64,000 nt of DNA, taken from Gonatopus flavifemur. Its lineage: Eukaryota; Arthropoda; Insecta; Hymenoptera; Dryinidae. The notes beneath the pieces were generated by a model. The model was not told the origin of the DNA and made no database searches. It saw nothing but the letters and a program-made list of their open reading frames with translations. Location: assembly GCA_018340375.1 (NCBI GenBank), contig JAFFJZ010000001.1, forward strand, positions 44,632,001 to 44,696,000, written 5' to 3'. A program made the translations under genes and the position numbers. This document shows positions 11,148 through 22,389 of this stretch, piece by piece; within the stretch, counting starts at the first letter, position 1, and each line of letters opens with the position of its first letter.

Positions 11148-11617
11148 CAGCGTGTCCCAGAATCCATCATTCGCATTTCTGTGGCATATTCTGCAGCCAA
11201 AATGCAATAATTTCCCTTGAAACAATTTTTTTCGGAGCTTGGTTTTTGAGATGCAAGCATTTCTAGATTTTTTTCAAACGCAAATTATCCAAAAGTACTA
11301 TGTGCTACATACTTCAGTTTGACACTATTCGCTGTGTTGGAAGCCAGTGGATCTCTGGAAAAAAATTGAACTATTCTATCATTGTTCGTTTTGAAGCTAT
11401 AATGATTTGAAGTTGCCGTTTCCAACTTAGCCAATAGCGTCATGTTCAAGTGTGGAGAACACAATGCTCTTGAGTTATTTGGATTTCTAGGAAAATATAA
11501 AAATGTTCATATCTCAAAAACTAAGCCTCAAAAAAATTTTGTTCAAACGAGAAATTATTGCATTTTGGCTGCAGAATATGCTACAGAAATGCGAATGATG
11601 AATTTTGGAATACCCTG
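11148..11617. repeat. Uninterrupted 470-bp CAGGGTGTCCC element
   Basis: Begins CAGCGTGTCCCAGAATCC and ends GGAATACCCTG, with TA outside both ends. The arms are inverted over much of their length (TATTCTGCAGCCAAAATGCA against its inverse near 11560). This is the reference copy for the interrupted ones at 13.7 and 22.5 kb. TA flanks fit a mariner-like MITE. Forward frame 11442-11633 is repeat. Confidence 0.85.
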
Positions 11618-12352
11618 TATAAGTTATGTATAAAGTTAATTGAATTTCATAAAAATTATATATAATTTGGAGAATTTTTCACTTGGGTATTATGGATATT
11701 TCAACCCTTTCAGTTCGAATTACCTTGAACGATGGAATATTTATTTCCAAGTCAAATTTTGTTACATTCTACTATGTATATGAAATTTCATGCGTAACAG
11801 CGATTCTATACAAAATCGATTGTTTTTTCTTATCGAAAGCATATCAAATGTCATTTATAAAAGGTCCCCATTAGGATTGGTGTCCTTAATATGTGAACAA
11901 TTTCATGTAACAAGAGAAACATTTTGGCAATTGCAGGCGTCCGAAGGTTTTGTAGGGTTTAATAGGATCTGAAAGGTTTAATCGTTGATAAAATGCTTTC
12001 AAGGGTTACCCTACTGATAAAAATGACTTTTATTTTTTGATCTTCATGAAGATTAGTTACGAAAAAATATTTGAAAACCAAGAGAAAAAAATGAAAATAT
12101 ATAATCTATAATGTATCTCTTTATATTTTGTACCAAATATTACAGCAAGAGAGGAATATAGTTGAAGGTTGTATGACACTTGTATAAAATGATCATAAAT
12201 CATGACATTTTTCGACATTCCGTATCAAATCTATTGATTAAATTTGCGTTTGGTTTATAAGTCAAATACTACGATAAATTTAAAACATGTCAGGACACAC
12301 GTTTCGAAACATTCAAGAATCAACCGGTTAAAACCAAAACATTTTGTTTTAC
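11618..12352. other. No confident gene
   Basis: AT-rich sequence flanking the exon-like stretch described next. Forward frames at 11683-11972 have no recognisable features. Confidence 0.35.
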
Positions 12353-12499
12353 CTAATTCAATATCGTACGAATAAGTTACGATGTGAATAATCACAGTTT
12401 CATCACTTGAGAGTACGGGAAATTTGTTTGTTCCTGCTTTGTATTCTCCCGGTATATCCAATTCATGCAGTCCATATTGATATACAAAACTGTTGATCG
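12353..12499 (-). CDS. Possible internal coding exon, unknown protein
   Basis: A 147-bp minus-strand stretch lies between a usable acceptor (GATTACCACAG) and donor (TTAG then GTAAAA). In the frame shared by both sites it reads open for 49 codons and includes HELDIPGEYKAGTNKFP, while the other two frames contain stops. Both splice sites would be phase 1, so the exon is symmetrical. The candidate first exon at 39.74-39.99 kb, on the same strand and upstream, also ends in phase 1, so the two are compatible, although 27 kb of repeats lie between. I recognise no family. It could be chance. Confidence 0.25.
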
Positions 12500-12727
12500 C
12501 TGTGGTAATCAGTTTAAACAACAACCTCAATGCAGTTTGCCGTAAATTTTATAAACTCATGATAAAAGTATATTTCAATGAAAAGTTTCAGAGTTTTTAT
12601 ATTCACGTGATATGGGTAAATTTTAGACTATTTTTCATGTCGTAAGAATCGAATGAGATTAGAATTTGATGCACCCAGGTGCGAGATCGGGAAACTTCCT
12701 GTTATAATCCTGTCGGGACTTTCTTAA

Positions 12728-12945
12728 CTCCCAGTTACCCCACGTATTTTCGCATGTTTTTGTCAATCTCTCGTTGTTCGTTGCAATTAACTGAATGGAG
12801 CTTTTTCCAGTATCAAAAATGAACTATGGTACTCAAACTTCATCCCTGTTTTGGTTTTAAATCGTCCCTCTTCACCCCTATAAACAAAACATTAGATTTT
12901 CTAAAACCTCTTGTTCCCTTCAGACCCCCGTGGGGTCACTGAGGG
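12728..12945. repeat. TTAA-flanked MITE, piggyBac-like
   Basis: TTAA stands directly outside both ends (12724-12727 and 12946-12949). The left end CTCCCAGTTACCCCACG matches the inverse of the right end CGTGGGGTCACTGAGGG at most positions. TTAA duplication with short ends is the signature of piggyBac-type insertion; the 218-bp body has no coding capacity. Confidence 0.75.
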
Positions 12946-12986
12946 TTAAGGAAAGTTGTTCTTGTTATTGATGTAGAGGTTCATAT

Positions 12987-13489
12987 CCCGTAGAGAACAT
13001 GAAGCTTCAGCGAACGTTCATATTAGATCTGTATAGATCGGATCGAAAGTTCATGAAAGCTCACTTTTAGATTCACAAACGTTTGTCAAAGGTACTACGA
13101 ACGTTGGAATGTCCGCCTCAAAATACTTTCAGGAAACATAAATGGAACGTTCATTGAAGGTTCATCGGAGGTTTGACGAAGCTTCACAAAAATATCTATA
13201 CTTCGATTAATTTATAATAATTTGTGTTTATTAATTAATTTATTGTCCATATAAATTGATAAAAATTAATATAAGTATAGATATTGTTGCGAAGCTTCGT
13301 CAAACCTTCAATGAACCTTCAGCGAACGTTTCATGTATGTTTCCTGGACGTATTTCGAGGCGGACATTTCAACGTCCGTAGAACCTTCGTCAAACGTTTG
13401 TGAATATAAAAGTTAGCTCTAATGAACCTTCGGCCCGATCTATACACATCTCATCTGAACGTTCGCTGAAGCTTCATGTTCTCTTCGGG
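12987..13489. repeat. Foldback element with GAACATGAAGCTTCA arms, copy 1
   Basis: Arms of about 220 bp are inverted copies: AGAGAACATGAAGCTTCAGC on the left against GCTGAAGCTTCATGTTCTCT on the right. Both contain GCGAACGTTC and TAGATCGG words around an AT-rich loop. Ends are CCCG...CGGG with AT outside. Copies lie at 33.40 and 34.04 kb, with a mini version at 14.73 kb. Confidence 0.85.
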
Positions 13490-14000
13490 ATGGTATATAA
13501 GCTCTCACTTTTTTTTCGTTCCAGATTCGGAATAATGGTATGGAAAGTTGAAATGGTATTGGATCGTTATTTATTCCTTACCTATTGAATTTTATTTGAG
13601 TTTCACTAGTTTTTTCTCTTCTAACACTTGAAATTTTCCTAGTCAAGTCCTAATTCACTTGAGAGATTTTTTTAGTCTAGAAAATTTAGTCTAGATTTGT
13701 CTAGAAAAATGTGATCAGAGAGACATAGTTCACCACTATACAGGGTGTCCCAGAATTCGCGGACCGGATTTCACAGGTATATTCTGCAGCCAAAATGGAT
13801 AATTTCCCGTTTGAAAAAAATTTTTTCGACGCTGAGTTTTGGAGATGTGAGCATTTGCAGATTTTTTTTCAGATCCAAATCATTCAAAAACACTGTATGC
13901 TACATACTTGAGCTTAGCACCATTCGCTAAGTTGGAAACCGGCGGATCTGTGAAAGAAAAAAAATTAAATTATTCTATCATTGATAGTTCCGGAACAATA

Positions 14001-14959
14001 CCCAGACAGCACCGCCCTAGGGAAAATGGGAGCGTGAGAAGGGTATGAAGCGACGTGGACGTACACGAAACAGTATCTAAGCGCGAAAGAAGCGAAAATT
14101 GAAACATTTCACGCTTAATTTATTCCAATATTCGCTTCCGGAGCGTAGAAATTTTCACCAGGGCGAAAGTGCTCAAAACGTTTCAAAAACGTGTCGATAG
14201 TTCCACAGATGTTGATTCCCAAAAGTATATTTCCTAAACATTTGGAGAACATTCATTCAATGTGTTGGAAAACACGTTTTGGGGACATTGTTAACAAATG
14301 CTATGGTACTTTTTCAGAACGTTCTCGGAACGTTATATGAAAACAAAGTATTTTATCTCTAACCTATACAAATTTATATTAATAGTTTTACTAGGGAAAA
14401 AAGCATCGAACAACAATAAAAGTATGTTTTGTGTTAAATGTTTGAAAATATTTCATTTCAGGAGTTCGAAACTATTGGCAGAATATAAATTGTCAAGAAT
14501 TAAGTCAATGTTTTGAGATTCACATAACTTTAAAATTGGCGCGGAACAAAATTTCATTATATGCGATGTGTTAAAAGGATGCAAATGTAATTTGGCAGAT
14601 CCATCGATACAGGCTCCACCGCAGTTCATTTGCATCGGCTCCAAATGGAGAATATTGGAAGATTTGACACAAGTTTCAGCATTAACAAATTCTCATGTTC
14701 AATGTCTCATAAACGTTCCATGGAAACCTACCCCAAGAGAACACAAACCTTCAGGAACGTTCGCGAACGTCCAGGAACATTCAATGAACGTTCTTGAAGG
14801 TTTATGTTCTCTTGGGGTAAATAAAACTATACCAGACATTCGTACATCCCTGGTATATACATGCGATGTTCCTTGAACGTTCCAAAACATTTTCAGAACA
14901 TTCCAATGTTTCAGAAGACGCTCCGAGGATGTTGATAGAACCTCCCGGTGCTAAATGGG
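14001..14959. repeat. CCC/GGG element nested at TA in the CAGGGTGTCCC copy
   Basis: Starts CCCAGACAGCACCG and ends CCCGGTGCTAAATGGG, with TA on both sides. The host sequence TTCCGGAAC resumes as GCGATTTG, as in the related copy at 22.8 kb. The interior is rich in GAACGTTC-like words and carries the small hairpin at 14731-14817. Frames at 14298-15011 are not genes. Confidence 0.75.
14731..14817. repeat. 87-bp hairpin related to the foldback family
   Basis: CCCCAAGAGAACACAAACCT on the left mirrors AGGTTTATGTTCTCTTGGGG on the right, with TA outside both ends and GAACGTTC words inside. It is a deletion derivative or relative of the CCCGAAGAGAACATGAAG foldback element and is the third layer of nesting at this locus. 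Confidence 0.8.
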
Positions 14960-15328
14960 TAGCGATTTGAAATTTTTTAGCTTCCAGCCAATCAGAATTC
15001 AGCAACTTCAAATCGCTCTAGCTCCGGAACTATCAATGATAAAATAGTTTAATTTTTCTTTCACAAATCCGCCGTTTTCCAACTTGGCGAATTGTGTTAA
15101 GCTCAAGTATGTAGCACGCAGTGTTTTTGAATGATTTGAATTTGAAAAAAAATCTAAAAATGCTCATATCTCCAAAACTAAGCGTCGAAAAAAGTTTTTT
15201 CAAACGGGAAATTATTGCATTTTGGCTGCAGAATATACCTGTAAAATCCGGTCCACGAATTCTGGGACACCCTGTATACTAGAAAAGATGAGCAGAGTTC
15301 AAAGGAAACCTTACTTTCATTCCGAATA

Positions 15329-15531
15329 CACAGAAAAAAAATTCTTGTATCAAGAAAACATGGTTGTCTTCGTTATATATGAAACACGGATTGTCTCATT
15401 TCAATGCAATTTGCTTGAATCAAAACAAAATTTCTTGATTCAAGCAAATTGCATTGAACTGAGACAATCCGTGTTTCATATATAACAAAGACAACCATGT
15501 TTTCTTGATACAAGAATTTTTTTTTTCTGTG
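15329..15531. repeat. Near-perfect 203-bp palindromic MITE
   Basis: Arms of about 97 bp are almost identical inverted copies, from CACAGAAAAAAAATTCTTGT to its inverse, around a short loop near 15430; TA flanks both ends. The very low divergence between arms suggests recent insertion. The overlapping forward frame 15222-15485 is not a gene. Confidence 0.9.
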
Positions 15532-15588
15532 TATCAGCTCATTTCAAGGTGCAGCCAAAACTATCCCGGTTTCAACTGAATGTAAGTA

Positions 15589-15891
15589 CACGGAGAGAAA
15601 AATTCTTGTTGAAAAAGCGATTCGGAAAAATCTGCTTTGCTAAATTAGCAAAACGGTTGCTGTTACAGCAAAAATATTGCTATTTCAGCAAAATATTTGC
15701 CAATTCAGAAAAATTTTCTAGCCGTCTGTACATCTACAATTATTCCGGATTGCTGAATGGCAAGCGCTTGTTAGAAGAGCAAGATTTTTGCTGTAATAGC
15801 AAATTTTTTGCTGATTCAGCAACAAGTTTTGCCATATCAGCAGAGCAAATTTTCGAGGTTTGCTGTTTCAGCAACTTTTTTCCCCTGAGTG
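15589..15891. repeat. MITE with repeated AGCAAA/TTTGCT words, copy 1
   Basis: Ends CACGGAGAGAAAAATTC and CCCTGAGTG, TA-flanked. The interior is a run of GCTGTTACAGCAAA-like palindromic words. It is collinear with the copy at 40527-40817 over its whole length. The 161-residue forward frame at 15549-16034 reads through it and is not a gene; the same frame appears at 40524-40814 because the repeat is the same. Confidence 0.8.
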
Positions 15892-16744
15892 TATTAAAAA
15901 CAAATGCTGACACAATGGAAAAGATTGAATTTCCGTCAAGTTTTCAAGATGCAGCCACATTCAGTCCAACTCTTTACTGTGAGGAATCTCTGGCGAGATT
16001 ATTGTTAAAAGGAGAATGCGTATGGCTGATTTGAATGAACCTGTAGAATATCCAGAGAATATACATTCCATACGGAAGAAACAATTTACCTGCGGCAGTC
16101 AAGTGGCTACAGCGATTGAATCAGCTCCTATAATTAAATTCTAAGTGTTACGGTGAACGGATTAGCTACATGTGCACATTTTTTTGCTTCAATAATTGAA
16201 AATTTAATTGCCGGAGCTAATTCAACGACAGTCCATGCTCGTGCTAGTCACTTGGCTACTCTAACTATATTGTTTTTTCCGGGCAGTTTGTACGCACTTC
16301 AATATTCACTTCTTTTAACCAGGAAAAGTAACTAAAGGTAAGTATAATAATAATGATTAACAATTGCAGTTTTCAAGTTATGTGCTCCGCATGACATAAT
16401 TTTTTATGAAATGAAAGAAACTCCAACAAGAAAATATAGTTTACGTCAGTTTGAAGTATTTATGGATATTCTTACCCTGCAGGAACGTGAGAGGGATAGA
16501 AAAATCTTCACAAAAGTGCCATTCACATGATTTTATATTCTACGTTCGTTACTTTTGCCACGTGTGCTGTATAAGAAGGAATTATAAAACGTCCATTCAT
16601 AAGTGTTTTAATTTTCATTGGAACGCGTTGTCTACTATGTTTAAAATGTGTTATGAGAATTTTATATGTTTTACTTATCAATCATGGTATTGCACAATGT
16701 GAATGCAAGATGGATATCAAAATTCAAATCTCTCAATGTATTCA
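15892..16744. other. Spacer with a degraded AGCTAAAT MITE
   Basis: A stretch at about 16150-16285 has GGATTAGCTACATG, AATTGCCGGAGCTAATTC and CGACAGTCCATGCTCGTGCT, matching the 3304-3460 element in order but with eroded ends. The rest shows nothing recognisable. Confidence 0.5.
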
Positions 16745-18019
16745 CCCACGTGAAAATTTCTTGCTTGCGCCAATACTGACGATGGAAAGTAGATAGGCGC
16801 AATGCTGACATCCAAGGCTTGGAAATGACACAATGTTGCACCAATGTTGGGAATCATAATTTCCAATGATCAATCCATCATTGGCTCAAGATTGTGCCAA
16901 TCATGGTTCATCGTTGTCCCAATATCGTTTGGACAAAAGAAATTAACTTCATACGAACAATTTCATAGCACGGCTGAATATTAATCCAAACGTTGACAAC
17001 GTTTAGAAGAAATGAGTACCCAATGCAGTGCCAAGCCTGGTCAAAGCTTGGCTCAGGCTAGCCACGATCCTCAATTATACGTCTCCATACAAAAATTCCC
17101 GTGTCCAATGTCGAAGCGCCACCCTTCGGTATTGTTTCCAACGCTCGGTTCGTTTCTCGCAAGCGCTCATCGAACTATGCGGTTGATATATAAGCATCAT
17201 ATAACCTTCTGATTTGAACATTGTTGTGTTCATCATAGGTCCTTCATCGAAGGAGAGATTTTAGCTGTGCAGACCCATGGACTCGTGGACATCAGAATTT
17301 GAATTATACTTGATGTAATTGATTTGTAAGGTAACCAGTAATCATTGAGTTATATTAAACTTATAAAGACATCTTGTATTGGATTAATCAAATAAGTTTC
17401 TTCGTTTCAATGTATACAGAGATTCCCTGGTCCTGGTTGTATAAAATATTTCAGATTCGGGCTGTACTTCTTAACATGTGTGGAGGGGAGGAAGCAATCG
17501 ATGTCGGGAATATATGACTCTGAATTTTTATTATATTTTTGCAATCGTTAAACATACAGTTGAACATCGGCACAACATTGGCTCAAGGTTGGCGCGGGAT
17601 TGTCGCAACGTTGAATCAATTTTGGCCGAATATTGACTCAGTACTATTATAGATTTCACTCAAATTTAGCAGTCAACATCATTTATGTGCAATAAATGAT
17701 GGTACCTCCTTTAAATGCATGAAACATCTGACCATTGGCAGACCATAAAAAAATTCGTCTATCAGTCTTGGTTCGCAATGAGTACAAGCATGATCCAATC
17801 TTGGATTTAGATGGAGCGACAAATTTTTTCAAGGGTTGCCAATGATGGCTGATTTGACTGCCATAATCGTACCAATGTTGGTCCGTGATTGGCAGAATAC
17901 ATCAATGGAGCCTGTAACGATGTTATCATTTCAAGCTTGCACCTTGCTAACCGCCAAGGCTCGGCCAATCTTTGTCAGTGTTGCGCCATCCTGGTGCCAA
18001 TCGTCAATTTTCACCCAGG
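16745..18019. repeat. 1.27-kb CCC-type element with CCAATGTTGG words, flanked by CA
   Basis: The left end CCCACGTGAAAATT answers AATTTTCACCCAGG at the right, with CA outside each. Both arms are rich in TTGGCACAATGTTG and GCCAATCATGG words in alternating orientation. The centre (about 16925-17560) is unlike the arms and GC-richer, and holds a TATA-like site. Frames at 17012-17212 and 17836-18072 lie in the element. Confidence 0.65.
17187..17345 (+). promoter_or_regulatory. Possible TATA box and leader inside the repeat
   Basis: TATATAAG at 17187-17194 follows a GC-richer stretch and is followed by a leader with ATGGACTCGTGG near 17277 and a donor-like AAG/GTAACC near 17331. No good initiator lies 31 bp downstream, and the reading frame closes after 13 codons. 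It may be a host fragment captured by the element, or chance. Confidence 0.2.
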
Positions 18020-18047
18020 CAATGATTTCTTCCCCGAGAGGGTTTTT

Positions 18048-18989
18048 CCCTGACGGAAGAAAATTCTCATAATTTCTCATAATTTATCCTAAAATATCAT
18101 GATTTCTCTAGGAATTGGGACTGTCTTATGAGAAGAAATTCATCATGAAAAGTCATAAGTTAGAATAACGTTTCTCATAAATTCTTATGAGATCTCATAA
18201 TTTTTCTGGGAATTTTCTCATAAAAAATCATAAACGTCCATACTTCCTCTCAAAATTTCTTCAGAAATTCAGACAGTGTTATGAGGAATCTTCCCTTATA
18301 TTTTCTCTTAAATAGTTTATAAAATTCCGAAGTTTTTTCAAATTGCGATTTTCTTATTTTAATATTCTTGCTTTAAACTTTAATATTTCAAGAAAATCAC
18401 TCAGTTTGGTGACGTTATTGATGCAGAGCAAACATATATGTTGTAAGCAGCACATTACGTTTTATTGGAGGTTGAAATTAGTTTGTTTCAGGATTTTGTT
18501 ACAACTTCATCTAGGAATTTTTTTACTGGTCAAATAAATATAACCAGTTTGAAGTTTTCTAACTCTTCATTAGCACTCTTGAGCTACTTTGATTACACTG
18601 TGAGGGAATAAAAATGAAAAATATAGTATTTTGTGATGATATTTTATGAAAAATGTTGATTTCTCGTGCAAACGTATTTTTCATACAAACAGATCTAAAA
18701 CATTACGGGAAATTATGAGATTTTATGATTAAAATTATGAGCAGTTATGACTTCTTATGGAAAATATTGTTTTTATGAAAAACTAAAAAAATTTAAGTAT
18801 TGTGTGAAAATATAAAATTTTATGACAAATTATGATTTTCAGTGAGGAAATATTTTTTATAATGACAGTCCCAATTCCTAGAGAAATTATGGAGTTTTAA
18901 GAGTTCTTATGGAATTCAATGGAAAATTATGAGATTTATGAGAACATATGAAAAACTACAAAAAAATATGAGAAACTTTTTCGCCAGGG
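18048..18989. repeat. 942-bp CCC/GGG element with CTCATAATTT words, flanked by TT
   Basis: Starts CCCTGACGGAAGAAAATTC and ends CTTTTTCGCCAGGG, TT outside both. Arms carry ATTTCTCATAATTT and its inverse many times, plus a CAATTCCTAGAGAAAT block answered by ATTTCTCTAGGAATTG. A 166-bp deletion derivative of the same family lies at 43630-43795. Confidence 0.8.
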
Positions 18990-19778
18990 TTATGTTTCAA
19001 GGAGTAGACACAAGTCAGTTGCTCAAACAATTTTAATGTATGACATTCGGTCATCGTTATTCATCATACGTTTCTTATCAAACGTCAATTTCGATTTCTT
19101 TGAGATTTATGATATTTTTAATTAATGTGATGAAAAAATAACATTTCAAACGATTCTAAACTCGCGTACTGGCTTTGAAAAATATTTGGCGAAAGCCAAT
19201 ATATTCTTTCGTGTGATCATAATTTATCGTTGAGGGTATCAGACAAACATATTCTAGTGCGTCAAAATATAATTTTCCGGGTTTTCTGGAAAGATAACAA
19301 TATGAATATGTATTCAATATTTGATGGACAAAGTTTGAGTCTGAAATAAAAAGAAACTTGCAATGTCATTTCATAAACAATTTTTTTCAATTCATGATTT
19401 GGTTATTTCTAAAGTAGTCTTGACCGAAAAGCAGGAAGATTCTGCTGAATTGTCTGTTTTCCACAATACACGACGATGACGTTATATTACAGTGGTACGC
19501 AATAAACAAATAGACCCTATTTTGAATGTTTTTGATTGATTTTATCAAAAATTGAAGTTCATTGGAAGAACGAAAGATATCTTATATTCAGATATGTTGG
19601 TATAAAAAGGTACATATTTTAGTCATTTTTCACAACATTTTTCAAAAATATAAACAATCTACCATATGTATCCGTTTTTTGATGTACGTCTAAAATATAT
19701 TAAAAAACAGTGGCTTATTTGAAACAATCGAAGTGAAGCAATGAACTCAAAACTTTTGAGGACAATGAAGTAATGGTA
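18990..19778. other. No gene seen
   Basis: AT-rich sequence without recognisable exon, RNA gene or transposon ends. Confidence 0.4.
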
Positions 19779-20005
19779 CACGGAGAGAAATAGATACTAA
19801 TGGGTATAAGAAATTTACTAGTGTTTAGTATACGAGGACAAGTATCCATATTCTACAAATTTATTTTTGTCCTTAGTATCCATATGCTAAGGAGTATTAA
19901 ATATATTATACCCCTTAGCATATGGATACTAGGGACAAGAATAAATTTGTACAATCTGGATACTTGTCCTCGTATTCTAACCATTAGTATCTATTCCTCT
20001 CCGTG
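19779..20005. repeat. Palindromic TA-flanked MITE with GTATCCATA words
   Basis: Arms of about 105 bp are inverted copies (CACGGAGAGAAATAGATACT against GTATCTATTCCTCTCCGTG), with CGAGGACAAGTATCCA mirrored further in. The forward frame at 19800-20030 reads through the hairpin. Confidence 0.85.
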
Positions 20006-20054
20006 TACGTACGTACATTGTACAAAATGATCGAAATTTTCAAATAAGCAGCAA

Positions 20055-20387
20055 TCGAAGAATTCCCATCATGGGATAGGAAATCAATTCCCGGTACATG
20101 TATATGAAATTTTCCAGAAATTTGGCTGAGACCCGGGTAGGAATGCGAATCGGCCCATTCCTGGCCCCGTTCAGGCTCGTGTTAGGAAGGTCTGGGCCCG
20201 GATAGGGCCTGGACAGGGAAACTTTTCAATCGGGGAAATTTCTGCCTGGGGAATTTCAAACTTCATGGGATTTTTACTATAATTTTCCAGTAAATTTCCG
20301 GTAAAGTACGGAAAATTTCTGACGCATGTATGTGTTAATTACTTCCGAACATTCATGTGAAGTTTCACATAGGAATTGTTTACAGTG
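20055..20387. repeat. Family B MITE copy 2, with a nested insertion
   Basis: Matches 862-1112 and 20575-20830 in sequence order (CAATTCCCGGTACATGTATA, GAAATTTTCC, CATGGGATTTTTACTA, GACGCATGTATGTGTTAATT) and ends TTTACAGTG followed by TA. The left end is eroded. A 103-bp insertion lies at 20132-20234. Confidence 0.65.
20132..20234. repeat. Small CCCG...CGGG insertion flanked by GA
   Basis: GC-rich insert starting CCCGGGTAGGAATGCG and ending CTTTTCAATCGGG, with GA on both sides. The sister family B copy at 20.69 kb shows a single GA at the same place (ACCGAGAATTG). Terminal similarity beyond CCCG is weak. Confidence 0.55.
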
Positions 20388-20574
20388 TAGATGAAATTTT
20401 CATGAAAATTTGTGAAGGAGGAGTAAAAGTAATCAGAATCTATATAATGTTTCGAACCTACGAATGGATCCATCTTTAGCTGTAACTTGTAACACAGAAT
20501 GTCATATTACAGTTCCTGTTTTGAGAATAATAACAAGGATTTGGGAAATATCAAGAACATAATTAACACATTTC

Positions 20575-20830
20575 ATTGTCACACTCTTTAAAAAATAATC
20601 GAATTTTCCTGCATTCCACTAACTGGATGGAAAATCAGTTCCCGATATAAATATATGAAATTTCCCATAAATTCAACCGAGAATTGAAAATTTCATGGGA
20701 TTTTTACCACTACCGTACAGTGAATTTTCGAATAAGTACGGAAAATTCCTAACGCATATATATCTTAATCAGTTCATATAAATTTATAGGGGGTTTTTCC
20801 ATGGAAATTATTCAGAGTACTGTTTGAAAT
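20575..20830. repeat. Family B MITE copy 3
   Basis: Shares AAAATCAGTTCCCGATATAA, TATGAAATTTCCC, AAATTTCATGGGATTTTTAC, TACGGAAAATTCC and GCATATATATCTTAAT with the other copies in the same order. Its ends are eroded, so it is probably the oldest of the three. Confidence 0.6.
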
Positions 20831-20998
20831 CTATCCCCAATAACGATAGCTGAAAAAACTTCCCGTATATTTACAATAGAGACAGATTTATGGGTTATGA
20901 AATTTGAAAAACATGAGTAATCTACCATGAGTTAATTGAAATTTCTAAAAGTACAAGTATAAAATCGTCCACTAATTCGTACGTCGTATATCTTATTA

Positions 20999-21168
20999 CA
21001 CCGAGAGAAACAACTGTAGCTGAGAATGAGTCCAAATACAGTTTTTAGTCACAGTAGCTACATTTTCATCATCTCAGCGGTTCTCATACCTACTTGATTG
21101 GAAAATATGGTTCCTACAGCTACAAAAATATACTTGAATTCGTTTTCAGCTAAAGGTTGTTCTCAGTG
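20999..21168. repeat. TA-flanked MITE with CTGTAGCTGA words
   Basis: Left end CACCGAGAGAAACAACTGTA, right end AAGGTTGTTCTCAGTG, TA outside both. AGCTGAGAATGAGTCCAAAT is answered by ATTCGTTTTCAGCT. Confidence 0.75.
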
Positions 21169-21170
21169 TA

Positions 21171-21730
21171 ATAGAATATAATTTTTCATTCCAACTCATT
21201 CATTTTTCCCCCAAACAAATGTCGAATATCATTTTCTTCTCTCGAAAATCTCAATTGAATTGAATTTCGAAGTGAAATCAAATAAATCTGGGGAATCCTG
21301 AGGAATCTGTGCATGCGGAGAAAATGAAGTCGAAACAATTCAGATATGACATAATGACGATCGTTATTGGTCTTCACAAATGCACCGTTTTTCTTGCAAT
21401 CGCCAATTATTTCCGTGGCAATCGGTGCTATGCAATAAGTCTGAACCGATAAGATTTATCGTTACTTTGGTATGCAACATCGTCACTATCATGATTGAAT
21501 CTCAACCGTTTACAGCAATGAACCAGTCGGAGTAGATTGCTTGCGCATAGATCTACAAGAATTTTTTGTTAAATTTCCTTAAGTTTACAACTTTTTGTTT
21601 GAAGTGATACACAATTTCATATTTTAAAATACAACATCCGATATCAGAGATATCAATTCAATTACAATAAACTTGAAACGATATCAAATACAAGAGCTGA
21701 GTTTTTTGGCCGCTTTAACAAAAATTTGTA
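21171..21730. other. No gene seen
   Basis: The minus-strand frame 21186-21377 has no recognisable domain. Otherwise unremarkable. Confidence 0.4.
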
Positions 21731-22389
21731 CCCTAGTAATGGAAAACATCAGGTCCTGATAAGGCATGCTTGATTCTAGCTCAGGGCCTCACTTGAATGT
21801 CTAAAAAAGTCCTGATAAAAATGTAACGCAGGGGAGGAATGAAATCCTGATCAAGGAGAAGCAAACATTTCGCAATCAGGATCTAAGCTTGGGAGTCTAA
21901 GAACATGTCTCTATTGCACTAAACTACTCTTTATCTCTCTTCTGTATTGTAAGATGGCATCAATATTATTCAGTATTCCTGGATTATTTTTGTAATCAAT
22001 AAATTTAATTATAATTACATGGAAGAAATTATAATATAGATAAGCGAACACATCACTGAAAAGGAACGGAATATTTTTACGTTACTGATGAAGAAATCAT
22101 ATTCGCGAAGAACGATTTCCTCAATAGAATTCTTATCCAATAATGATCAGAACACCTTGACGATTACTACAAAATTCAGGTATGGATGAAGTTGGGCAAT
22201 CCTCATCAGATTTTGATAGGAATACCATATCAGAACCACTGCAAGGGAAAACCTGATCGGGACTCTACAACAACTTTGCGTTACATTGTTATGTGGTCCT
22301 GAATTCTCCGCAATTATGACTCCCCTGTTGCAGCCTCATCAGAGCCATGCTTTTCATAAAGGATTTCCTGCAAAATATCTATACTACGG
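21731..22389. repeat. 659-bp CCCTAGTA element flanked by TA
   Basis: Left end CCCTAGTAATGGAAAACATC, with TGATAAGGCATGC inside; the inverse of the right end reads CCGTAGTATAGATATTTTGC, then a similar GAAAAGCATGGC. AATGTAACGCAGGGG near 21818 mirrors the sequence near 22278-22330. A partial copy lies at about 43.0 kb. Confidence 0.6.

Larger units (their letters stand above)
13741..15274. repeat. CAGGGTGTCCC element split by a nested insertion
   Basis: CAGGGTGTCCCAGAATTCGC starts it and the inverse GAATTCTGGGACACCCTG ends it, with TA outside both. The two halves match the 470-bp copy at 11.15 kb after removal of 14001-14959. The terminal repeats are the cleanest of the family here, so this copy is probably its youngest. 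Confidence 0.85.

Noticed and set aside
15549..16034. 161-codon forward open frame
   Set aside because: It lies mostly in the AGCAAA-type MITE, and the same peptide pattern recurs at 40524-40814 because the repeat is the same. No codon signature or domain.
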